Of a stretch of 64,000 bases of DNA, positions 1 to 8,687 are shown piece after piece; position 1 is the first letter of the stretch, and every line of letters begins with the position of its first letter. A program made the translations under genes and the position numbers. Under the pieces are notes generated by a model, which was given only the letters and a program-made list of their open reading frames with translations, was not told the origin of the DNA and did no database searches. This DNA comes from Sva-07 sp963752815 (GTDB lineage Bacteria > Actinomycetota > Acidimicrobiia > Acidimicrobiales > Ilumatobacteraceae): positions 248,001-312,000 of the forward strand of contig CAVVZI010000021.1 in assembly GCA_963752815.1 (NCBI GenBank), in the 5' to 3' direction.

Positions 1-1341
1 GGCGGCGATGTGGGCCGACCGCCCGTTGACCGTGTACGCCGCGGGTGCCGTCGTGGCCACCTGCATCACGTTCACGCGGCCGGTGATGGGCGCCATCCTG
101 CCGATCGTCTCGAACACTCCGAACGACCTCGTCGCGGCAAACGTCGTGACCGGTCTGACGGAGTACGTCGGCATGTTCGTCGGCCCGCTCGCCGCTGCTC
201 TCCTGCTCGTCGGCGGCACGCCGGCGCTCGTCTTCGCCGTGTGCGCCGCCGTCGTTGGCACGGGCGCGCTGTTGTCGTCGCGGCTCCGGCTGGTGCGCGA
301 CCACCTGCCGGAGCCGACTCGAGATCGATGCCGGTGGCGTGATCGCCGAGATGTTCGGTGGACTCCGTGCCCTCGGCGAGTACGGCACGCTGCGCATCCT
401 CGTCGTCATCGTCGGGCTGGGAGCGCTGACCTGCGGCGTCAACGACGTGCTTGATGGTGACGTTCTCCGAGGCGCGCCTCGGGTACGGCGGTGGCGCCGC
501 TGGACTGCTCGGAGCGGGTTTCGGCGTCGGAGCAGTGTTCGGTGCGGTGGCGGCGGCCGGCCTGATCGGTCGCTCGCACCTGCTGCCCTACCTCGTGGCG
601 AGTGCCCTCCTGACGCGATCTCGTACTTCGCCCTCATCGGGATCGATGCGCTCGTCCCCGCCGTCGTGACGTTCGTGGCGTTCGGGATGGCGTGAGGGTC
701 TGCTGCGCATCACGACCGGCGTCGGGATCCAACGCGGCGCTCCCGATCGCGTGCTGGCGCGCATCTTCGGCGTGTCGGAGGGGTTGCAGATGGCGCTGAT
801 GGCGTCGGGGTCGCTGCTGGTGTCCGTCCTCGTGAGTCAGCTCGGACTCGACGCCGCGCTGGCGATCCTCGGGGCCTGCACGGGGATCGGGCTGCTCCTC
901 GGGACGGCACGATTCGGGCAGCTCGGTGGCGACCTGCCGCCCCCGCCGGAGCACATCGTCGTTCGTGTCCTCGCCGACCCGGTCTTCGCTCATCTCCGAG
1001 GCCCGGCCGTCGCTCGCCTCGCCGACCGGATCGAGATCGTCACCGCCCAGCCCGGCGACGTCGTGATCACCGAGGGCGAGAGCGGCGACCGCTACTACCT
1101 GGTCGTCGCCGGCCGGTTGGCCGTCACGATCGGTGGCGAGGTCGTGGGCGAACTCGTCGCGGGTGGCTCGTTCGGCGAGATCGCACTGCTCCGCGACGTG
1201 CCCCGCATGGCGACGGTCACGTGCGTCACCGCGGTCGAGTTGTACGCGATCTCACGCGACGACTTCCTGACGGCGGTGACCGGTCACCCGCGCAGCCTGG
1301 CCACGGCGACCCAGATCGCCGATGACCTGGCACCGCGCTGA
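1..1341 (+). pseudogene. MFS transporter fused to a C-terminal cyclic-nucleotide-binding domain; 5' truncated by the window and frameshifted
   Basis: Conceptual product: the later part of a major facilitator permease followed by a soluble cNMP-binding (CAP_ED) domain. Transmembrane segments are read in frame 2 to about 310, frame 3 from about 320, frame 1 around 450-610, frame 3 again to 690, and frame 1 from 751 to the stop. At least four reading-frame changes are therefore needed. The last 196 codons are clean and carry the cyclic-nucleotide domain with the phosphate-binding cassette FGEIALLRDVPRMATV. MFS-cNMP fusions are known in actinobacteria and are presumed regulated transporters. The N terminus lies before the window. 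Multiple single-base indels suggest either a decaying gene or assembly errors. The substrate cannot be told. Confidence 0.65.
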
Positions 1342-1373
1342 ACCTGGGCCAGGTTCGACCGCGCGTCAGCTCG

Positions 1374-2480
1374 TCAGTTCCAGACCGATTCGGCGACCTC
1401 GACGACGTGGCGGAGCTTGGCCCACTGGTCGTCCTCGGTGATCACGTTGCCGTGGATCGTGCTGGAGAACCCGCATTGCGGGCTGAGGCACATCCGATCG
1501 AGATCGACGTACTCGGCCGCCTCGTGGATCCGTGCCCGCAGGAGGTCCTTGTCCTCCAGCGCGGCGGTCTTCGAGGTGACGATCCCGAGCACCAAGGTCT
1601 TGTCGTCGGGGAAGAAGCGCAACGGCGCGAAGTCGCCCGACCGCTCGTCGTCGTACTCGAGGAAGTAGGCGTCGACGTCGATGTCGTTGAACAGGACCTC
1701 GGCGACCGCCTCGTAACTCCCACTCGCGAAGTGGGTGCTGCGGAAGTTGCCGCGACAGAGATGGATGCCGACGGTGAGGTCGTCGGGTCGCTGATCGAGG
1801 GCGTGGTTGATCAGGGCGGCGTAGGTGCGGGGCAGTTCGTCGGGGTCGTCGCCCCGGTCGACGGCGCCCTGCCGCATGACCGGATCGCACAGGTAGGCGA
1901 GGTTGGTGTCGTCGAGCTGGAGGTACCGGCAGCCGGCTGCGTAGAGCGCACTGATCTCGTCGCGGTAGCACTGGGCGAGGTCGTCGAAGAACTCGTCGAG
2001 GTCGGGGTACGACTCGATGTCGATGCCCCCGCGGCCGCCGCGGAAGTGGACCATCGTGGGCGACGGGATCGAAACCTTCGGCGTCCTGTCGGTGTGCTCG
2101 GCCACGAACCGGAAGTCGTCGGCCTGGATCGTCCGGGAATGCCGCAGCTTGCCCGTCACCGAGATCTTCGGCGGCGTCATGTGCACCGTCTCCTGCGAGT
2201 TGGAGCTCGACTCGATCTGCCCCGACACGGTTACCCCGTCGAGCTGCTGCAGGAAATCGAGATGGAACCACTCGCGGCGGAACTCGCCGTCGGTGATGCT
2301 CTGGATCCCCGTCGCTTCCAGCTTCGGGATCATCTCGGCGATCGCCGTGTCCTCGATGCCGCGCAGCTCGGCGTCGTCGATCTCGCCGCGCGCCCGGCGG
2401 CCGCGGGCGACGTGGATCGCGGGCGGGCGCAGCAGGCTCCCGACGTGATCGGCTCGGAACGGTGGTGCGACCTTCGACAT
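1374..2480 (-). CDS. Cobalamin-independent methionine synthase (MetE C-terminal) family protein
   Basis: A 368-residue single-domain protein of the MetE C-terminal/UROD-like TIM barrel family. The zinc and homocysteine ligands of that family are recognisable: H and C in GIHLCRGNFRS, E in AYFLEYDDERSGDF, and C in LSPQCGFSS. It starts at ATG 2480 with a good AAGGA ribosome site 8 bases upstream, and lies 46 bp downstream of the hydroxyquinol dioxygenase, so the two are probably co-transcribed. Stand-alone MetE-C proteins are common in aromatic-catabolic loci. They may transfer methyl groups to or from small thiols or other acceptors instead of making methionine, and the true substrate is unknown. 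No N-terminal MetE domain is present. Confidence 0.8.
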   Translation of the reverse strand: MSKVAPPFRADHVGSLLRPPAIHVARGRRARGEIDDAELRGIEDTAIAEMIPKLEATGIQSITDGEFRREWFHLDFLQQLDGVTVSGQIESSSNSQETVHMTPPKISVTGKLRHSRTIQADDFRFVAEHTDRTPKVSIPSPTMVHFRGGRGGIDIESYPDLDEFFDDLAQCYRDEISALYAAGCRYLQLDDTNLAYLCDPVMRQGAVDRGDDPDELPRTYAALINHALDQRPDDLTVGIHLCRGNFRSTHFASGSYEAVAEVLFNDIDVDAYFLEYDDERSGDFAPLRFFPDDKTLVLGIVTSKTAALEDKDLLRARIHEAAEYVDLDRMCLSPQCGFSSTIHGNVITEDDQWAKLRHVVEVAESVWN

Positions 2481-2526
2481 GGGCGTCCTTTCGGGACCGG
2501 AACGGGCGAGGCGGATCGGAGATCGG

Positions 2527-3346
2527 TCAGTCGGCGGGTTCGAGGATGAAATCGTAATCGACGACCCCGTGCGACATGTCGACGACGAGCGACTCGCGCA
2601 CGCCGAAGACCGTGTCGGAATCGAGATAGGCCGATTCACGGTCGAACAGATGCGTGATGACGGTCTTGTGCTCGGGGGCGCTGACGACGACGTGGGTGTG
2701 CGCCGGCCGCCAGTTGTGACGGCCGGTTGCGCGCAGCATCGCCCCGACGGGTCCGTCCTCGGGTACCGGGTAGGCGACGGGTCGTACGGTCCGGAACTCG
2801 TAGCGGCCGTCCGGGACCGGTGAGGAACCGACCGCGCAGGTTGATGTCGCTCTGGGCGGCGTCCTGCACGTTGTACAGACCGTTCGACGCGCCCTGCCAC
2901 ACGTCGAGTTCCGCCCCGTCGAGCACGCTTCCGTCGAGGTTGCGGACGGTCCCGCGAAACGTCAGCTCCGGCCCCGGGTCGTCGTCGACCAGGATCGACT
3001 CGCCCATCGCCAACATCGGTGCGCCCGGCACGTGGAACGGACCGAACACCGTCGGATCCGTCGTGCCTTCGGCGCCCTTCTGGTTGATCATCTCGACCAA
3101 CATCGACAGCCCGAGCGTGTCGGACAGCAGGATGAACTCCTGGCGCTGATCGTCGCACTTCTGGCCGACCGCGGTGAGGAATTCGATCCCGGCGAGCCAC
3201 TCTTCGCGGGTGAGCCCGACCTCCTCGGCGAACGCGAACAGGTGCTTGATGGCTGCCCGGGTGATCTCACCGACGCGTTCGTCGGCGGGATCGCCGTACG
3301 CCTCGAGGACCTCGGCCAGATGGTCGGCCGTCGAGAAATGCGTCAT
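2527..3346 (-). CDS. Intradiol dioxygenase, probably hydroxyquinol 1,2-dioxygenase (one frameshift)
   Basis: Opens 1,2,4-trihydroxybenzene (or catechol) between adjacent hydroxyls using non-heme Fe(III). The N-terminal dimerisation helices (about residues 1-100) and FGPFHVPGAPMLAMGESI are typical of hydroxyquinol/chlorocatechol enzymes. The Tyr ligand of GLYNVQ, the second Tyr of AYPVPEDGPVG and the two His of RHNWRPAHTHVVV form the 2-His/2-Tyr iron site. The frame breaks near 2815-2825: a CCC run where CC would restore RFLTGPDGRYEFRTVRPV. The simplest reading is a one-base insertion, and the full product is about 272 aa. Start ATG 3346 has a GGGAG site. The product maleylacetate would feed the reductase at 17.4 kb. 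Confidence 0.82.
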
Positions 3347-3397
3347 CGGGACTCCCGGGATGTGATCGGCGTCATGAGCGGACTGTTGCCCAATCCG

Positions 3398-3451
3398 TCG
3401 TTTGCGTCAAGATTTCCGAGGACCGGTCCTCGGAAATCTTGACGCAAACGA
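3398..3451. repeat. 54-bp perfect palindrome, copy 1
   Basis: Every base from 3398 to 3424 pairs with 3425 to 3451 with no loop; the centre is GAGGACCGGTCCTC. It sits between the divergent starts of the dioxygenase (3346, minus) and the isochorismatase-family gene (3495, plus). A near-identical copy lies at 4185-4236 and differs by paired (compensatory) changes. Confidence 0.95.
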
Positions 3452-3494
3452 GGATTTGAGGTCGGCGTGTTGGCTCCGTGACAGACTCGTCGGC

Positions 3495-4175
3495 GTGCGC
3501 GAGCCCGACATCTCCGCCGACGTCGTCAAAGCCATCAACGAGGTGCGTGGCCAACTGCGCGTGGTCCACGAACTCGACGCGTCGACCACGGCGCTCGTCG
3601 TGATCGACATGCAGAACTTCTTCGTCGAACCGGGCGCGGCGCTCGAGGTCGCGGCGGCACGCGACATCGTGCCGAACATCAACCGGCTCGCCTCGGCGAT
3701 GCGGGATGCGGGCGGCACCGTGGCGTGGATCCGGATGACGTTCGAACCCGACGAACTGTCGACGACGTGGACGGCGTTCCTCCCGGTCAACGGCGGGGCC
3801 GACGGCGCCGCGACGTTCAGTGCGATCGAGCGCGACGCGCCGGGACATCGCCTGTGGGAGCCGCTCGAACTCGACGAGCGCGACCTGGTGGTCGACAAGC
3901 ACCGGTTCAGCGCACTGATCCAGGGTTCGTCCAACCTGCAGGAGTTGCTCGACGAACGCAGCATCGACACGTTGGTCATCGTCGGCACGCTCACCAACGT
4001 GTGCTGTGAGTCGACGGCCCGCGACGCCATGATGCTGAACTACCGCGTGATCATGGTCGACGACGCGAACGCGACGATCACCGAGGCCGCCCATCGAGCG
4101 TCCCTCGACAACGTCGCGATGTTCTTCGGCGACGTCCAGACGACCGACCAGGTCGTCGGCATGCTCCGGACCTGA
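3495..4175 (+). CDS. Isochorismatase-family cysteine hydrolase
   Basis: A 226-aa alpha/beta hydrolase of the isochorismatase/N-carbamoylsarcosine amidase superfamily. The catalytic triad is visible as D38 (LVVIDMQNFF), K135 (VVDKHRFSA) and C170 (GTLTNVCCEST, after the usual cis-peptide region). GTG 3495 is preferred because the longer ATG (3402) lies inside the palindrome and would add 31 residues with no homology. Family members hydrolyse amides, ureido acids or vinyl ethers. Here a hydrolytic step on an aromatic or N-heterocyclic compound is plausible, but no substrate can be named. The gene is alone on its strand and is bracketed by two nearly identical long palindromes. Confidence 0.85.
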   Translation: MREPDISADVVKAINEVRGQLRVVHELDASTTALVVIDMQNFFVEPGAALEVAAARDIVPNINRLASAMRDAGGTVAWIRMTFEPDELSTTWTAFLPVNGGADGAATFSAIERDAPGHRLWEPLELDERDLVVDKHRFSALIQGSSNLQELLDERSIDTLVIVGTLTNVCCESTARDAMMLNYRVIMVDDANATITEAAHRASLDNVAMFFGDVQTTDQVVGMLRT

Positions 4176-4184
4176 ACAAATTCC

Positions 4185-4236
4185 CGTTTGCGTCGGGATT
4201 TCCGAGGACCGGTCCTCGGAAATCCCGACGCAAACG
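4185..4236. repeat. 52-bp perfect palindrome, copy 2
   Basis: Perfectly self-complementary about 4210/4211. It differs from copy 1 (3398-3451) at two base pairs (AAG/CTT there, GGG/CCC here), each change matched in the opposite arm. It lies 10 bp after the hydrolase stop and 21 bp before the convergent VWA gene's stop, where it could act as a bidirectional terminator, although no T-run follows. Confidence 0.95.
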
Positions 4237-4256
4237 ATGATCGTCGGCGCCGGGAG

Positions 4257-5648
4257 TCAGAGCATGTCGAGGACGGCGGCGGAGAGTTGGGCGAGGGTGC
4301 GCACCTCGTACACGGCCGAACAGTGCGGGGCGTAGAGGGCTTGCACGGAGTCGGTCGTGTTCCATTCAGCGCGCGGTTCGGGATTGAGCCAGTACACGCG
4401 GCGGGCCCGCGCTGCGATCTGCGCCAGCACCTCGGCACGTGACGGACGATGGTTGCCGCGGGCGTCACCGACGACGACCACCGTGCTGCGCGGGCTGAGC
4501 CCATGGCGCCCGTAGTCCTCCCAGAACGATTCGAGCACCCGCCCGTAGTCGCTGTGGCCGTCGTCGCCGATCACGCGACCCGACTGGAGCAACTGCCACG
4601 GTTCGATCACCCGGGTGGTCGAACCCATCAGGGCGCTGATCTCGTCGATCGCGTCGACGAAGGCGAACGTCCGCGTCGCCCGCAGTTCGTCGGCCAACGC
4701 CGAGATCAGCGTCAGGGTGAACCCGGCGAAGTCCGCCACCGACCCGGACACGTCGCAGAGCACGAACAGTTCCGGACGATGGGCCCGCGGGCGGCGGTCG
4801 ACGACGTCGAGTGGCACCCCGCCGTAGGCGAGGGAGCGATGGATCGTGTGGCGGATGTCGACCCGTCCGGTGCCGCGCGATCGGCGGCGGTGCCGCAGCT
4901 GCGCGGCGAGGCGCCGGGCGAGCGGCCGGATCGCGGCGCGGACGTCGTCGAGTTCGCTCGCCGAGGCGCGGGCCAGCTCGACGTCGAACGGATCAGCGGT
5001 ACGCCCGGGCTCGATCGTGCGTCGCATCTCGTCGACCGCCGCGTCTGCCAACCGGGCACGGATCTCGTCGGCGATCATCGCCCGCAATGACTCCACCCGG
5101 GCGTCGAGTGCCGCCCGGTCGACCGGCACGCCGTCGCGCCGGGCGCGCGCGATCGCGGCCGACAGGATCGCCGCCAGATCGACCGCCCGCAGCACCCGGT
5201 AGAGGTGGTACCGCTCGGTGCGGGCGCCGTCGTCGAGACCGGCGTACCGCTCGACGATCCGCTCCACCAGGAGTCGCGGGTCGGCGTCCGGATCGAGCGT
5301 CGCGCCCAACAGCTCCTCCCGGTCGAGCGCATCCCGGTTCGAGTCGAGGGCGTCCGTCGCGTCAGGGTCCATCGGCGGACCAGTCCTCGGCGCCTGCGAC
5401 CGACTCGGCGGGAGGCGCGCGGGGAAGTGCCGGTCGAACAGTTCGGCGAACATCGCCTGGTGATGGGCCTGCTTGACGAGCGTGGCGCCGAGCATCGAGC
5501 GCAGGTCGACGCGCTGCGTGAGATCGACGTACTCGATGGCCCGCGCCGCATCGAGCACCTCGGTGAGCGAGATGTCCGCACCCCGCCGCCGGAGGTCCGC
5601 GACGAGGCGTTCGACCTGCGTCCAGATCGTCTCCTGGCGGCCGGTCAC
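4257..5648 (-). CDS. VWA-domain protein of the CoxE type
   Basis: A 463-aa cytosolic protein. The N-terminal 250 residues are helical and charged. A von Willebrand A domain follows, with the MIDAS motif DVSGS (in LFVLCDVSGSVADFAG), the conserved VVVVGDARGN region and a closing YWLNPEPRAEW, all characteristic of the CoxE family. CoxE proteins normally work with a MoxR-type AAA+ ATPase to insert metals or mature molybdenum hydroxylases. No MoxR/CoxD ATPase or molybdoenzyme lies in this window, so the partner is elsewhere or unknown. The start is GTG 5648. The gene diverges from the PcpA-like dioxygenase across a 180-bp promoter region. Confidence 0.85.
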   Translation of the reverse strand: MTGRQETIWTQVERLVADLRRRGADISLTEVLDAARAIEYVDLTQRVDLRSMLGATLVKQAHHQAMFAELFDRHFPARLPPSRSQAPRTGPPMDPDATDALDSNRDALDREELLGATLDPDADPRLLVERIVERYAGLDDGARTERYHLYRVLRAVDLAAILSAAIARARRDGVPVDRAALDARVESLRAMIADEIRARLADAAVDEMRRTIEPGRTADPFDVELARASASELDDVRAAIRPLARRLAAQLRHRRRSRGTGRVDIRHTIHRSLAYGGVPLDVVDRRPRAHRPELFVLCDVSGSVADFAGFTLTLISALADELRATRTFAFVDAIDEISALMGSTTRVIEPWQLLQSGRVIGDDGHSDYGRVLESFWEDYGRHGLSPRSTVVVVGDARGNHRPSRAEVLAQIAARARRVYWLNPEPRAEWNTTDSVQALYAPHCSAVYEVRTLAQLSAAVLDML

Positions 5649-5672
5649 ACCCTGAATGTTCGCGCGCGACCC

Positions 5673-5730
5673 TTGACAGCCCGACGACGCGCCGATCTAG
5701 TATCGCGTTCACAGAATGAACGCTTGTTCG
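5673..5730 (+). promoter_or_regulatory. Promoter and putative operator of the PcpA-like dioxygenase gene
   Basis: TTGACA at 5673-5678, a 17-bp spacer and TCTAGT (overlapping TAGTAT) at 5696-5703 give a convincing housekeeping-type promoter. GAACGCTTGTTCG at 5718-5730 is shared in form (GAACGnTnGTTCG) with a site upstream of the hydroquinone dioxygenase operon at 14145-14157, so it is a candidate binding site for the IclR regulator encoded at 13.3-14.0 kb. Confidence 0.6.
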
Positions 5731-5828
5731 AATGTCGCACAAGCCGTCTGGGGCGCCGAGTGGGGTTCGGCGAGCAGATCGAGACGTCGGGCACTGCGAG
5801 CACATCGACCACATCGAGGAGACATGCC

Positions 5829-6794
5829 ATGACCGATCCGCAGCACGCGGTCTACCGCCACCACCACATGACGCTCTGTGTGGGCGACGCGCAGGAGGAC
5901 TACGACTTCCACACCAAGGTGCTCGACCTGAAATCGGTCAAGAAGACCGCGCTCTACGACGGGACCGTGCCGATCTATCACCTGTATTACGGCAACGACA
6001 TGGGCGACGAGTCGACGCTGATCACGTGCTTCCCGATGCGCCAGTCGGGCCGCATGGGCCGGCGAGGATCCGGCCAGATCAGCAGGATCAGCCTGTCGGT
6101 GCCGACCGAGGCGCTCAGCTTCTGGGACTCGCGCCTCGGCGACCACGGCATCGAGACCACCGCGTCGGAGCGGTTCGGTGAGAAGGTCCTTCAGTTCTCA
6201 CATCCGTGCGGTCTCGACTACGAGCTGGTGGGCGTCGCCGGTGACGAGCGCATCCCGCACACGGGCGGGGAGGTCGACCGCGAGAACAGCATCCGCGGCA
6301 CCCACGGCATCACCGTGTCGGTCCACGACTTCGAGGGGTCGATGGACTTCATGGAGAGCGGCTGGAACGGCAAGCGGACCGCCGAGGAGGACAACTACAT
6401 CCGCTACGAGATCGGCGACGGTGGGACGGGCACGATCATCGACTTCGTCCGCGAGCCCGACCTCGACATCGGGAGTTGGACGTTCGGCGAGGGCACGGTG
6501 CACCACTGCGCGTTCCAGGTCGACTCGCTCGAGATCCAGGACGCAGTGAAGGCGCATCTCGAGGGCCTCGGGTACACCGATGTGTCGGATCGGAAGGATC
6601 GCGGCTACTTCGACTCGGTGTACGTGCGCACGCCGGGCGGCGCCCTGTTCGAAGCCACCGTGTCGAAATCGGAGGGCTTCCTGATCGACGAGCCGTACGC
6701 CACGCTCGGACACGAGTTCCAGGTGCCGCCGGTGTTCGCGGACCAGAAGGACTGGATCATGGAGTACCTCGACGAGCTCGACTACGCGCGTTGA
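5829..6794 (+). CDS. PcpA-like hydroquinone (chlorohydroquinone) 1,2-dioxygenase, VOC superfamily
   Basis: A 321-aa ring-cleaving extradiol enzyme built of two vicinal-oxygen-chelate modules. It closely resembles PcpA (2,6-dichlorohydroquinone 1,2-dioxygenase of pentachlorophenol degraders): ALYDGTVPIYHLYYGNDMG, then a GRRGSGQ segment and RGYFDSVYVRTPGGALFEAT match it in order. The Fe(II) ligands correspond to H13 (HHHMT), H226 (TVHHCAF) and E275 (LFEAT). ATG 5829 is chosen because ATG 5824 meets a stop after two codons. The product would be a hydroxymuconic semialdehyde or acyl derivative that continues to maleylacetate. This is the second, unrelated hydroquinone dioxygenase in the window (compare 14.2-15.8 kb). 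It may act on a substituted hydroquinone. Confidence 0.85.
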   Translation: MTDPQHAVYRHHHMTLCVGDAQEDYDFHTKVLDLKSVKKTALYDGTVPIYHLYYGNDMGDESTLITCFPMRQSGRMGRRGSGQISRISLSVPTEALSFWDSRLGDHGIETTASERFGEKVLQFSHPCGLDYELVGVAGDERIPHTGGEVDRENSIRGTHGITVSVHDFEGSMDFMESGWNGKRTAEEDNYIRYEIGDGGTGTIIDFVREPDLDIGSWTFGEGTVHHCAFQVDSLEIQDAVKAHLEGLGYTDVSDRKDRGYFDSVYVRTPGGALFEATVSKSEGFLIDEPYATLGHEFQVPPVFADQKDWIMEYLDELDYAR

Positions 6795-7110
6795 CGCTCG
6801 ACGGGTGAACAGCTATTGTGCACGTTGCGCGCACTTGTTCGCAGAGTGCACACATTGGGGGACGGTCTCAGGGTTGAGATCGCGGTATGAGATTGCGGTG
6901 CGGTATGGGGATCACGAACGGCCTGGGGGAGGCAGAGCAATGGCCACACGACGGTGCCGAGCAGGCCTTCGTCGCGTGCGCTCGCCGCGGTCCCACCGAT
7001 TTCCGTCTGTTCGTGAGCCGATGACCGCGCCAGCGATGTCGCCGAACTCGCCCGCTCTCCCCGCACCCAACCACTGCCAATCATCATCGTGAACAACGAA
7101 CACAGAGGGG
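6791..7110 (+). promoter_or_regulatory. Promoter and long leader of the ABC importer operon
   Basis: This gap of about 320 bp holds no credible gene. TTGACG (6791-6796), a 17-bp spacer and TATTGT (6814-6819) form a strong promoter overlapping the stop of the upstream gene. A GTGCAC repeat pair flanks CACTTGTTCG (6832-6841), which shares CTTGTTCG with the operator candidate at 5718-5730. The remaining leader of more than 250 nt contains the imperfect repeat GAGATCGCGGTATGAGATTGCGGT and ends in the GAGGGG ribosome site (7105-7110). Confidence 0.5.
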
Positions 7111-7115
7111 TTGCC

Positions 7116-8585
7116 ATGCACACCAGATCCGGACCATCGACCAATCGTCTGAGGAAGCCGATGCTCGCCTTGGCAGCCCTCGCGCTCATCACGACGGCGA
7201 GTTGCGGCAGCGACGACGACTCGACCAGCGACACGACCGCGGGCACCGCGGCGGCCACCGGCGACACGACCGCCGACACCGCCGCGGCGACCGAGGACAC
7301 CACCGCCGACACGGCGGCGACCGCCGACACGACCGCCGACACCGGCGCCACCGACAGTGCGGCGCCGGGCGACACGTCAGGAGGGCGCGGCCGCTGCGCC
7401 GGGCTGATCCAGGCCGACGGGGAGTGCGGCCTCGGAACGGGTGAGGAGGCCACCGGCGAGCCGATCAAGCTCGGCGGCATCGCCACCAACATCCCGGGCG
7501 TCGACTTCACCTGGATTCCCCAGATGGCCGCGCTCTACTTCGACTGCGTCAACGCCAACGGCGGCATCGACGGTCGCCCGATCGAGTACTCCTACGAGGA
7601 CTCGTCGCCCGATCCGGCACTGCTCGCCTCGCTGGCGACCAAGCTCGTCGAGGACGACCAGGTGCTCGGCATCGTCGGCAACACCGACCTGCTCGAGTGC
7701 GACATCAATGGCCAGTACTACGAGGACAACGGGTACCACCCGATCATCGCCGGCGTCGCGCCGGGATGTTTCACCAGTCCCCAGTGGTCCGCGGTCAACA
7801 TGGGCCCGTACTACTCGAACCTCGGTGGTGCCCAGGCCGCCGTGCGCGCAGGGGCGAAGGACACGCTGTGTGTCGTATCGCCCAACCAGCCCGGCATGGA
7901 CTTCAACAACACCAGCGTGACCGACTTCGCCAAGGACCAGGGGCTCGAGGGCAAGCCGTTCCTCGAGGACGTCCCGATCGCCGATCCGGCCGGGCTCGCC
8001 CAGCGCCTCGTCCAGGACTGTGGCGAGGGCAGCGGCGTCGTGCTCAACTTCACCGGCCCGACGGTCGTTCCGCTGCTGCAGGCCATCGACGAGCAGGGTC
8101 TGATCGACTCGGTCATCTGGGCCAGCTCGACACCGCCGAACGACCCGAGCGTCGCCGAAGCGCTGAGCGAGGCCTGGAACGGCAAGTTCCTCATCAACGC
8201 CGAGTTCAACGTGCTCGACTCGGGCCTGCCCGACAACGACCTGATGCTGAAGCTGCACGACGACGCCGGCGCCGACTTCCCGATCTCGTCGTTCGCCCAG
8301 ATGGGCTACCTCGTGGGGCGTTTCACCACCGAGGCGCTCCTGAGCATCGACGGCGACATCACCAAGGAGAGCGTCAACGAGGCGATCCTGAACCTCAAGG
8401 GGATGGAGAGCGACATGCTCTGCAAGCCGTGGTACTACCAGAACGGGTCCTCGGCGAACGTCTCCAACAACACCGACCGGACCGTCACCCCGCAGGACGG
8501 GAACATGGTCCAGCAGGAGGACTGCTTCGAGATCGCCGAACTCCCGACCAACCCGTTGGCCGAGATCCGATCCAACGAGAACTGA
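7116..8585 (+). CDS. livK: ABC transporter substrate-binding lipoprotein (LivK/aromatic-acid type)
   Basis: A 489-aa type-I periplasmic-binding-protein (leucine/isoleucine/valine family) tethered to the membrane. The signal peptide ends in the lipobox LITTASC, followed by a D/T/A-rich linker of about 50 residues and then the two-lobe domain beginning EPIKLGGIATNIPGVDFTW. ATG 7116 is preferred over GTG 7089 because GAGGGG lies five bases upstream. It is the first gene of the importer operon (permease, permease-ATPase and ATPase follow) and is set off from them by a strong stem-loop, as usual for highly expressed binding proteins. The context suggests uptake of an aromatic acid or related compound, not amino acids. 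This is inference. Confidence 0.88.
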   Translation: MHTRSGPSTNRLRKPMLALAALALITTASCGSDDDSTSDTTAGTAAATGDTTADTAAATEDTTADTAATADTTADTGATDSAAPGDTSGGRGRCAGLIQADGECGLGTGEEATGEPIKLGGIATNIPGVDFTWIPQMAALYFDCVNANGGIDGRPIEYSYEDSSPDPALLASLATKLVEDDQVLGIVGNTDLLECDINGQYYEDNGYHPIIAGVAPGCFTSPQWSAVNMGPYYSNLGGAQAAVRAGAKDTLCVVSPNQPGMDFNNTSVTDFAKDQGLEGKPFLEDVPIADPAGLAQRLVQDCGEGSGVVLNFTGPTVVPLLQAIDEQGLIDSVIWASSTPPNDPSVAEALSEAWNGKFLINAEFNVLDSGLPDNDLMLKLHDDAGADFPISSFAQMGYLVGRFTTEALLSIDGDITKESVNEAILNLKGMESDMLCKPWYYQNGSSANVSNNTDRTVTPQDGNMVQQEDCFEIAELPTNPLAEIRSNEN

Positions 8586-8598
8586 TCCGACTCCGAGT

Positions 8599-8634
8599 GC
8601 AGTGGGCCCTTCGGTTCGCCGGAGGGCCCACTGC
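8599..8634 (+). terminator. Stem-loop between binding-protein and permease genes
   Basis: A 12-bp perfect stem (GCAGTGGGCCCT with AGGGCCCACTGC) around a 12-nt loop, 14 bp after the livK stop. There is no T-tract. Probably a partial terminator or mRNA stabiliser that lowers expression of the downstream membrane genes. Confidence 0.65.
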
Positions 8635-8687
8635 GCGCCCGAACGAAATACGTTGTACGCGAGAGCCGCGAACAACGGGGAGGTGCA

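Noticed and set aside
1340..1356. Small palindrome GAACCTGG-G-CCAGGTTC at the convergent end of the first two genes
   Set aside because: Only 8 bp with a one-base centre and no T-tract; too weak to call a terminator.
6805..7092. Short plus-strand open frame upstream of the binding-protein gene
   Set aside because: No ribosome site, no recognisable sequence, and it covers the promoter and leader of the importer operon.
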